Shown here piece by piece: positions 45,755 through 52,518 of a stretch of 64,000 bases of DNA (within the stretch, counting starts at the first letter, position 1; each line of letters opens with the position of its first letter). Source of the stretch: Salegentibacter salinarum (GTDB lineage: Bacteria > Bacteroidota > Bacteroidia > Flavobacteriales > Flavobacteriaceae); NCBI RefSeq assembly GCF_900168115.1, contig NZ_FUZC01000009.1, positions 1-64,000 of the forward strand, in the 5' to 3' direction. The notes under the pieces are model-generated. The model was not told where the DNA came from, searched no databases, and was given only the letters and a program-made list of their open reading frames with translations. The position numbers were made by a program, and so were the translations under genes.

Positions 45755-46458
45755 TGCAAGAATTTATTCAATTACCAATATTTGGAGTTTTTATTAGCAT
45801 TATCGCTTTTGCAGGAGCACGTGAGCTTCGGAAGAAATTTAATTACGCGCTGCTTACTCCGGTTCTGGTAGCTATTGTTTTTATTATTTTATTTTTATTC
45901 ATTTTCAATATTGATTTTGATACTTATAATCGCGGGGGAAAATATATCAGTTTTTTCCTGGGGCCATCGGTAGTGGCGCTTGGCGTCTTCTTTTATGAAA
46001 AATATGAAGAAGTAAAACAGAATTTAAAAGTGTTCTTACTTTCGGTAGCCATTGGTGGAATAACCGGAGTGTTAACTGTGATTATTTTTCTCCTCCTTTT
46101 AAAAGTTCCAGACTTTATAATTGAATCGCTTGCGGCAAAATCGGTTACTACGCCAATTGCTATTGAAATCACCAAACTTACCGGTGGAATTCCTGAAATT
46201 ACCGCCGGAATTGTAATCGCCGTTGGAATTTTTGGAAATGCTTTTGGTCCTTTTATTCTGAAGAAATTAGGAATAAAAAGCAAAATAGCCATCGGTACCG
46301 CTTTGGGAACGGCCGCTCACGGGATTGGTACCGCCCGAGCCTTTGAAGAAAGCAAACTCGCCGGAGTTTACAGTGGCCTGGCAATGTGTGTAAATGGAAT
46401 TATCACCGCACTTATTACTCCTTATCTGATTCAGTTATCCTTTTGGGGTGTCTCCTGA
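45754..46458 (+). CDS. LrgB family membrane protein
   Basis: A 234-residue polytopic inner-membrane protein with roughly seven helices. It carries LrgB signatures: KSVTTPIAIEITKLTGGIP (about 129-147), GIVIAVGIFGNAFGPF and GTALGTAAHGIGTARAFEES. With LrgA it forms a pair thought to transport or modulate small metabolites and murein hydrolase activity; LrgB relatives in plants carry glycolate and pyruvate-type compounds. Its 3' end overlaps the convergent antiporter gene by 24 nt. Confidence 0.93.
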   Translation: MQEFIQLPIFGVFISIIAFAGARELRKKFNYALLTPVLVAIVFIILFLFIFNIDFDTYNRGGKYISFFLGPSVVALGVFFYEKYEEVKQNLKVFLLSVAIGGITGVLTVIIFLLLLKVPDFIIESLAAKSVTTPIAIEITKLTGGIPEITAGIVIAVGIFGNAFGPFILKKLGIKSKIAIGTALGTAAHGIGTARAFEESKLAGVYSGLAMCVNGIITALITPYLIQLSFWGVS

Positions 46459-47706
46459 TTCGTTTTCGTTTTGTTCCGTTTTCCGCTTAAAATATTCAAT
46501 AATTGAAGGAGCAGTAAAACCGTGAACCACTATGGAAATTAAAATAATATACGCGGTTATGGAATAGAGTTCATTTTTATATTCAAAATCTTCAAATTCA
46601 ACAAAAGCCCAGGCAAGATAAAATACAGAACCAATTCCTTTAATCCCCAGGAAACTAATAGCGAGCTTATTTTTAAAACTGTCTCTAATCCCCGTCATAC
46701 TTATAATTCCTGCAAGGGGTCTAATAATTAAAACAAAGGCAAAAGCGAATACAATTCCGCGCCAATCGGTAAGGCTTAGCATACCATTCATAATAGAACC
46801 ACCAAAGAGAATAATCCAGACCACCAATAAAATGCGTTCTATTTCATGAATAAAATCGTGCATTTTGGTTTTATAATCTCCGCTAACTTTTTCGTAATGC
46901 CTAAGGCTTAATCCCGTAAAGAATACCGCGAGAAATCCGTAACCGTGTAATAGTTCTGTGGCCCCGTAACTAAACAAGGTAAGTGAAAGTGCGAGAAAAC
47001 CATCAAAAGTTTTTATGCCCGCATATTTGTGAACTTTATCGAGGGTAAACCCTATAGCATTTCCAATGGCAAAACCCGCGATAGTACCGATTATAATTTT
47101 TAAAAAGAACTTATCAAGCATCCAATCAGTAAAATCAAAAGCAGCCCAACCACCGGCTTGCGCCACTAGAACAGCCATATAAGTAAAAGGGAATGCAAGG
47201 CCATCGTTTAAACCTGCCTCTGCTGTAAGAGAGAACCTTATTTTTCCTTTATATTCCTTTTCCCTTTCCGGATCGTCGAGTTGAGTTTCAGCAGCTAAAA
47301 CCGGATCGGTAGGGGCGAGTACTGCAGCGAGTAATAAGGAGGAAGGGACACTAAAAAACAGGAAATTCTGTCCCAGGAAATAAGCCGAAACCATACAAAG
47401 CGGCATAGTGAGAAACACTAATAAAAATGGTCTTTTCCAGGCTTTAAAACTGTAATTATTTCCAATTTTTAAACCTGCGCCCATCAGGGAAATAATAACA
47501 ATCATTTCAGAGAAATACATAAGTCCCTCATCTGCCCATAAAGGATCTGGCCATCCAATAGGTAAGCCTAATCCCAACAAAAGAAAACCGATAAGTAATA
47601 AAATTATGGGACCGCTAACCTTTATTTTTTTTGAAATTGAAGGCAGCCAGGCCATGATAAGAGTGGTGAAACCAATTCCCGCTAAGATCCAGTAGTGTTC
47701 TTTCAT
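46435..47706 (-). CDS. Na+/H+ (cation:proton) antiporter, CPA1-like
   Basis: A 423-residue inner-membrane protein with about 12 helices. It shows ASYFLGQ and VLAPTDPVLAAETQLDDPE (about 132-150), in which TDP marks the unwound helix of CPA antiporters, and AEAGLNDGLAFPFTYMAVL (about 163-181), where the ND motif supplies the ion-binding Asp. The C-terminal tail is short and charged. It should exchange Na+ or K+ for protons. The gene ends inside the last 24 bases of lrgB on the opposite strand and diverges from the small membrane protein gene at 47885. Confidence 0.93.
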   Translation of the reverse strand: MKEHYWILAGIGFTTLIMAWLPSISKKIKVSGPIILLLIGFLLLGLGLPIGWPDPLWADEGLMYFSEMIVIISLMGAGLKIGNNYSFKAWKRPFLLVFLTMPLCMVSAYFLGQNFLFFSVPSSLLLAAVLAPTDPVLAAETQLDDPEREKEYKGKIRFSLTAEAGLNDGLAFPFTYMAVLVAQAGGWAAFDFTDWMLDKFFLKIIIGTIAGFAIGNAIGFTLDKVHKYAGIKTFDGFLALSLTLFSYGATELLHGYGFLAVFFTGLSLRHYEKVSGDYKTKMHDFIHEIERILLVVWIILFGGSIMNGMLSLTDWRGIVFAFAFVLIIRPLAGIISMTGIRDSFKNKLAISFLGIKGIGSVFYLAWAFVEFEDFEYKNELYSITAYIILISIVVHGFTAPSIIEYFKRKTEQNENESGDTPKG

Positions 47707-47816
47707 ACAATTATAAAAATAGCTGATTTTAATTGATCTTGTTTAAAGCGCATTAAACTTTTGCAAAAGTCTAACATTAGAATTCGTCAGCTTTTCAGGT
47801 TTATTCGCTAATCAAC

Positions 47817-47859
47817 TGATATTTATCATATTAAAATATTTGATTTCAGGCTAAATTTG
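47817..47859 (+). promoter_or_regulatory. Promoter with Crp/Fnr-type operator at -41.5
   Basis: The palindrome TGAT-ATTT-ATCA (47817-47828) is followed by TAAATTTG (47852-47859). The -7 box predicts a start at 47864, so the palindrome centre falls exactly at -41.5. This start excludes the GTG at 47861 as initiation codon and supports ATG 47885. Confidence 0.65.
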
Positions 47860-47884
47860 GGTGAATAATCAACACAAATATAAG

Positions 47885-48271
47885 ATGGACACTTCCTTAT
47901 TTCTCGCTAAATTTTGGGGTTGGTACCTCTTGATTTTCTTTTTTGTACTGAGTTTTAATCCTAAAAGGATAAAACAAATCTTTGAAGACCTAAAAGATCA
48001 TAAGTTTTTAATATTAGCTGCTTTTGCTGCTATAATTATAGGTTTACTCAATATTTTATTTCATAATATCTGGGAATTAAGCTGGAAATTTATAATAACC
48101 GCCCTGGGTTGGATTTCGCTTTTTATAGGCCTTGGACTTTTTATTTTTCCTGAACCTACCACCCGAAAGCTTACTGTAATTAACCTAAAGTTCGTGCAGG
48201 TTGTTTATGTGCTTTTATTCCTTTTGGGAATTTTCTTACTCAATATGGGGTACGGACTCGTTTTATACTAG
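47885..48271 (+). CDS. Small four-helix membrane protein of unknown function
   Basis: A 128-residue protein, almost entirely hydrophobic, with four predicted membrane helices (about 5-22, 36-53, 63-83 and 100-126). A short basic loop NPKRIKQIFEDLKDHK follows the first helix. I recognise no domain. The gene is 24 nt upstream of the P-type ATPase gene with no terminator between, so it is likely its cotranscribed partner, perhaps an accessory subunit. The promoter carries a Crp/Fnr-type operator. The start is set by the promoter: the earlier GTG would lie before the predicted transcript start. Confidence 0.8.
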   Translation: MDTSLFLAKFWGWYLLIFFFVLSFNPKRIKQIFEDLKDHKFLILAAFAAIIIGLLNILFHNIWELSWKFIITALGWISLFIGLGLFIFPEPTTRKLTVINLKFVQVVYVLLFLLGIFLLNMGYGLVLY

Positions 48272-48295
48272 TAAAATAATTTCGAAATATTTAAA

Positions 48296-50980
48296 ATGAA
48301 AAATGTCTTCCCCAAGACGCTTCCCGGTAATAGTTGCTTTACTCTAAAAGTTATGTTGAAAGATCCACACGCTCTGTCTTCTAAAGAAATCCTTTCAGAA
48401 TTAAAGGTAGATCCCGGTAAAGGCTTAACTGCTGCTGAGGTTTCTGCCCGGTTTAAAAAACACGGAGCTAACCGATTAAAAGAGTCTAAATCTAAAAATA
48501 TCGGACTTATATTTTTAGAACAATTTCTTGATCCTATAATTTATATTCTGGCTGCTGCAATGGCCCTGGCTTATTTCTTTGGCGAGTGGCTGGAAGGCAC
48601 GGCCGTTTTGATTGTGATCCTTATTACCGCGCTTATCGGGTTTTTTATGGAATGGCAAGCAATTCGGTCGGTAGAGGCTTTGCAGAAAATGGTAGAAACC
48701 CTCGCCAATGTTTTACGCGACGGAAAAGAAGAACAAATTAAGGCTACAGGTTTGGTGCCGGGAGACATTGTCATCCTGGAAAGCGGTGATGTAATCCCTG
48801 CCGATTGCCGAATGTTGGAAACCGAAAGCTTTGCGGTAAAAGAAGCCATTCTCACCGGAGAGAGTAATCAGATTGAAAAAAATGCTGAAGCGCTTCCCGA
48901 TAAAGTTCCCCTGGCCAACCGAAAAAATATGCTTTATAAAGGCACCATTGCCGTTAGGGGTAAAGCAAAAGCAATTGTAATATCCACAGGAATTAAAACT
49001 GAAATTGGCCGTATTGGCGAGCTCACCAGTAGTGCTAAAAAGGAAAGTACGCCATTAGAAAAGAAGTTGAAGCGATTAAGTAGGTGGCTTATCTGGCTCA
49101 CTTTAGTCCTCGCTATTCTAATTGTAGTCACCGGCTATTTTCAGGGCAAAGATTTAATGTTAATGATAAAAACCGGAATTGCCTTGGCGGTAGCTGCAAT
49201 TCCTGAAGGTTTGCCCATAGTTGCTACTATTGCTCTTGCCCGGGGAATGCTTCGACTTTCTAAGAAGAATGTAGTGATCAAGAAATTGGAGGCGGTTCAA
49301 ACCTTGGGAGAAACCGGGATAATTTGCACCGATAAGACCGGTACGCTTACCGAGAATAAAATGAGCGTTCATCATTTAATGTTGGGCACTTTAGATTTTC
49401 CTGCCACTGAAGCCTCAAATTTCAAAAGTGATCCTGCTTTTGAAAAACTGGTACTAATTGGTAGTCTCTGTAATAATTCAAAATTAAAAGATGATAAATT
49501 CACAGGAGATGCGGTGGAGATCGCTTTGGTTGAATTCGTGGCTGAAATGGGATCTGATTATAAAGAACTTCAGCAAAAATATCCGAAAATACAGGAAGTT
49601 CCATTTGATGCTGAAATTAAGAAAATGGCCACTCTACATACTTTAGAAAATCAACATTTAACTTGCGTAAAAGGGGCTTTGGAGGCTTTACTCGGTTCCT
49701 GTGATTTAATTTTAACCAAAGATGGTCCCAAAGATTTTGTGGATAAAGATGAATGGCAAAAACAGGCAAAATTAATCGCTGCCGAAGGAATGCGGGTCCT
49801 GGCTTTTGCATTTAAACAGACCGGCACAAAGCCTGCTTATGAAGATTTAATGAAAAACCTCACTTTCGTGGGGATTTTAGGATTTTTAGATCCGCCACGA
49901 AAGGATATTAAACAAGCTATTGAAACTTATAAAAATGCGGGAATAAGAGTGGTAATGGTCACTGGCGATCACCCAGATACAGCAAGAAAAATAGGAGAGG
50001 AGATTGGGTTAATTGCTGAAGACGCACCCGACGAAATGGTGGTACACGGTGCCGATCTTGAAGAAATTGGAAGTTTAACCGAAGATAAACAAAGAACCTT
50101 AATGCAGGCAGGCATTTTTGCCAGGATGGTTCCCGGCCAGAAGCTGGATTTAGTAAAATTTTATCAGAAGAATAAAGCAATCGTCGGGATGTTGGGCGAT
50201 GGTGTAAATGATGCCCCGGCCCTTAAAAAAGCAGATATCGGCATTGCTATGGGAATTAGGGGAACCGAGGCTGCAAAAGAAGTCGCAGATGTAATTTTAA
50301 TGGACGATAAATTCACTTCTACCGAACTTGCCATAAGACAGGGGCGTACCATTTTTGAAAATATCAGGCAGTTTGTGATCTTTCTGCTTTCCTGTAACCT
50401 GGCAGAGATAATTTCAGTGGCTCTGGCCTCATTAAGCAATTTGCCAATGCCATTGCTTCCGCTGCAAATACTTTTCCTAAATCTTGTTACCGATGTTTTC
50501 CCGGCGTTAGCGTTGGGAGTTGGCAAAGGAGATCCGAATATCATGAAAGATCCACCAAGGGATCCGCAGGAGCCAATTCTTACTAAAAAGCATTGGACCG
50601 CAACAGTTTTGTATGGATTAAGTATTACCGCAGCGGTGATTGGGGCAGTGGCTTACACTCATTTTAAAATGGGGCTAAGTGCTATTGTGGTAAACAATAT
50701 TGCTTTCTACACCCTTATTTTAGGACAGTTGCTAAATGTCTTTAATCTTCCGGGAAGAAAAATATCTTTTTTAAAGAATGAAGTTACCAGCAACCCATGG
50801 GTTTGGGGAGCATTAATATTTTCAGTTTTAACTATGGTACTGGTTTATCATATTCCGTTAATGGCAGAAGCTTTATCGCTGGTGCCACTTTCAACGAATC
50901 ACTTTGTGGTTATCATCGTTTTTGGGTTTGCTTCATTAGCATTATCACAAATATTAAAGCATTTGAAATTGGCTAATTAA
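48296..50980 (+). CDS. Cation-translocating P-type ATPase, SERCA-like (ATPase 1)
   Basis: An 894-residue P2-type pump; ATG at 48353 (19 residues later) is an alternative start. An N-terminal cation ATPase domain (about 25-90) precedes the A domain with LTGES (about 184-188). The phosphorylation motif DKTGTLT is near 346-352, MVTGDHPDTA follows near 553-562, and the hinge GDGVNDAPALKKADIG lies near 637-652. Cation-site residues of animal SERCA are retained: PEGLP in helix 4 (Glu309), CNLAE in helix 5 (Asn768, Glu771) and NLVTD in helix 6 (Asn796, Thr799, Asp800). Ca2+ export is therefore plausible. It is cotranscribed with the small membrane protein upstream. Confidence 0.94.
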   Translation: MKNVFPKTLPGNSCFTLKVMLKDPHALSSKEILSELKVDPGKGLTAAEVSARFKKHGANRLKESKSKNIGLIFLEQFLDPIIYILAAAMALAYFFGEWLEGTAVLIVILITALIGFFMEWQAIRSVEALQKMVETLANVLRDGKEEQIKATGLVPGDIVILESGDVIPADCRMLETESFAVKEAILTGESNQIEKNAEALPDKVPLANRKNMLYKGTIAVRGKAKAIVISTGIKTEIGRIGELTSSAKKESTPLEKKLKRLSRWLIWLTLVLAILIVVTGYFQGKDLMLMIKTGIALAVAAIPEGLPIVATIALARGMLRLSKKNVVIKKLEAVQTLGETGIICTDKTGTLTENKMSVHHLMLGTLDFPATEASNFKSDPAFEKLVLIGSLCNNSKLKDDKFTGDAVEIALVEFVAEMGSDYKELQQKYPKIQEVPFDAEIKKMATLHTLENQHLTCVKGALEALLGSCDLILTKDGPKDFVDKDEWQKQAKLIAAEGMRVLAFAFKQTGTKPAYEDLMKNLTFVGILGFLDPPRKDIKQAIETYKNAGIRVVMVTGDHPDTARKIGEEIGLIAEDAPDEMVVHGADLEEIGSLTEDKQRTLMQAGIFARMVPGQKLDLVKFYQKNKAIVGMLGDGVNDAPALKKADIGIAMGIRGTEAAKEVADVILMDDKFTSTELAIRQGRTIFENIRQFVIFLLSCNLAEIISVALASLSNLPMPLLPLQILFLNLVTDVFPALALGVGKGDPNIMKDPPRDPQEPILTKKHWTATVLYGLSITAAVIGAVAYTHFKMGLSAIVVNNIAFYTLILGQLLNVFNLPGRKISFLKNEVTSNPWVWGALIFSVLTMVLVYHIPLMAEALSLVPLSTNHFVVIIVFGFASLALSQILKHLKLAN

Positions 50981-50993
50981 ACTTTGTCGTGAC

Positions 50994-51036
50994 TGACGAA
51001 AATCATACTTTTTCAGTCAGCTATGTATTAATTTCA
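50994..51036 (+). promoter_or_regulatory. Promoter with Crp/Fnr-type operator at -41.5
   Basis: TGAC-GAAA-ATCA (50994-51005) precedes a weak -7 box TAATTTCA (51029-51036). The geometry predicts a start at 51041, again with the palindrome centre at -41.5. The operator overlaps the 3' untranslated end of the ATPase gene by position only. Confidence 0.5.
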
Positions 51037-51058
51037 TTTCATATTAAAACTATTAATT

Positions 51059-51499
51059 ATGGAAAGTATTAGGAAAAGACCAAAAGGTGATTTTATTGCC
51101 GAAGCCAATATGGAACAGCTCTATACGCTTACCAAACACTGGAATTCAGATTTACATTTTTTCAGGGACGATCTCATTTTTCTTCATAAACTTTTAGATA
51201 GCTATTTTATATGGATAGATAAAGATGAAAATTATAAAGTAGCGTCAAAAATGAAGAATGAACTCCTCAAGCTAAAAGAACGCTGCCAGGATCTTTTGGA
51301 TAAAACCGATAAACATAGACAGCAAATTGGCAAAATGATTCTTGAAAAAATGGAAGATTCCAGGCTTTTTAGAATGGAACACGAACATTTGGAAGATGAA
51401 ATTGCAAGTTTTGTAAAAGCCTTCAGGTTAAACAGGTTAGAACTTTTTAAGATTACCGAGTATATAAAAGACAACGATAAGCTTCCTGAACTCTCCTGA
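51059..51499 (+). CDS. Helical protein of unknown function
   Basis: A 146-residue, charged, almost wholly helical protein with no signal peptide or membrane segment. Heptad-like patterns run from about residue 30 to 135, so a coiled-coil or four-helix bundle is likely. I recognise no family. His and Glu residues are plentiful (for example HEHLEDEIASF near 102-112), and an iron- or oxygen-binding bundle is imaginable but unproven. It lies between the SERCA-like ATPase and the hibernation factor, with a Crp/Fnr-type operator at its own promoter. Confidence 0.75.
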   Translation: MESIRKRPKGDFIAEANMEQLYTLTKHWNSDLHFFRDDLIFLHKLLDSYFIWIDKDENYKVASKMKNELLKLKERCQDLLDKTDKHRQQIGKMILEKMEDSRLFRMEHEHLEDEIASFVKAFRLNRLELFKITEYIKDNDKLPELS

Positions 51500-51537
51500 C
51501 ATATAACTACCAAAAGATGGCTTAATTGAAACCAAAG

Positions 51538-51580
51538 TGACCTTCATCATATTTTATGATAAGCCTTAAACCTAATTTTG
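51538..51580 (+). promoter_or_regulatory. Promoter with Crp/Fnr-type operator at -41.5
   Basis: TGAC-CTTC-ATCA (51538-51549) precedes a perfect -7 box TAATTTTG (51573-51580). Predicted start 51585 puts the palindrome centre at -41.5. It also shows that ATG 51604, not the earlier ATG at 51556, begins the protein. Confidence 0.65.
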
Positions 51581-51603
51581 ATCTAACATTAAAACCTACT
51601 ACT

Positions 51604-51903
51604 ATGCTCATCAATATCCAATTTATAAAAACAAAAGGAAGCGAATTTTTAACCCAAAATGTATCAAAAAACCTAAATAAACTATCAGATAAATATGACT
51701 GGCTTATTAAAGCCGAAGTCTATTTTAAAGAAGAAAATGACCCCACAGGAAGATCAAAGATTTGCGAGATCGAGTTAAGTGCGCCCGGCCCAAGGATCTT
51801 TGCTTCCTCTACAGAAGAAAGTTTTGAATTAGCCATCAAAAAAACCATCTTCGAACTTGACCAGCAGCTCAAGAAAAGAAAGGCTGTTTTTGTAGCACAT
51901 TAA
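51604..51903 (+). CDS. Ribosome hibernation promoting factor / RaiA family protein
   Basis: A 99-residue short-form HPF/RaiA (sigma-54 modulation) protein that binds the 30S decoding centre and shuts down translation in resting cells. The family fold is visible in MLINIQFIKTKGSEFLTQNVSKNL (in parts), the basic and acidic strands around KAEVYFKEE, and the C-terminal helix ESFELAIKKTIFELDQQLKKRK. The C-terminal dimer domain of long HPF is absent. The start is fixed by the upstream promoter. Its Crp/Fnr-type operator matches those of usp and the ATPase operon. Confidence 0.92.
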   Translation: MLINIQFIKTKGSEFLTQNVSKNLNKLSDKYDWLIKAEVYFKEENDPTGRSKICEIELSAPGPRIFASSTEESFELAIKKTIFELDQQLKKRKAVFVAH

Positions 51904-51912
51904 GATGCTTGT

Positions 51913-51999
51913 AGAGGCTGTTTGAAAATTAAAGGTTTACATTCTCATTCAGGTTAGCTCAATTTACCAGACTTTGTCACCCATTTTTGAGCAGTCTCT
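51913..51999. repeat. MITE-like element with imperfect terminal inverted repeats
   Basis: The left end AGAGGCTGTTTGAAAATT and the right end (read from the other strand) AGAGACTGCTCAAAAATG match at about 13 of 18 positions and enclose 87 bp without coding capacity. AGAGRCTG...AAAA ends resemble those of common Bacteroidota insertion sequences, so this may be a miniature derivative. It sits between two convergent genes and might also stop transcription. Confidence 0.45.
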
Positions 52000-52005
52000 T
52001 CTTTT

Positions 52006-52503
52006 TTAAAATATCAAATCCCTAAGTTCCCAGGCTTTATAGCTGAAGAAAATTAGAAATCCTACCGCCACTACCAATTCCATAAAGGTAGAAGCAAGAA
52101 GGCCAATAAACGAGCCGTAAGCTGCACGCAAAGCCGATTTAGAATCAGATTTATTGATTATTTCGCCAATAAAAGCCCCAGCAAATGCTCCAATTATAAT
52201 TCCCAAAGGAACAGGTACAAAAATTCCAATTACCAGGCCAATAGTTGCACCCCACATTCCGGCTTTACTTCCGCCGTATTTTTTTGTCCCCATTGCAGGT
52301 ATAATAAGTTGCAGCGCATAAATTATGGCAGCGAGAACAAAAGCAATTCCCAGTACCCAATAATTTATAGGAACAGAAGGAGCTAAATATAGAAGCAATA
52401 ATCCCACCCAGCTAAGTGGTACACCGGGTAAAACCGGTAAAAAACTACCAAGGATTCCTAATACCATACAAATGGCTGCTAGCGTAAATAAAAGTATATC
52501 CAT
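52006..52503 (-). CDS. DUF456 domain membrane protein
   Basis: A 165-residue protein of four to five hydrophobic segments. The DUF456 pattern is GxxGSFLPVLPGVPLSWVG near the start (residues about 16-36) and glycine-zipper helices such as GIIIGAFAGAFIGEIINK (about 109-126). The function is unknown. It starts 15 nt after the second P-type ATPase stops, on the same strand, so the pair is probably cotranscribed. Confidence 0.88.
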   Translation of the reverse strand: MDILLFTLAAICMVLGILGSFLPVLPGVPLSWVGLLLLYLAPSVPINYWVLGIAFVLAAIIYALQLIIPAMGTKKYGGSKAGMWGATIGLVIGIFVPVPLGIIIGAFAGAFIGEIINKSDSKSALRAAYGSFIGLLASTFMELVVAVGFLIFFSYKAWELRDLIF

Positions 52504-52518
52504 AAAGTAATAATGGGT

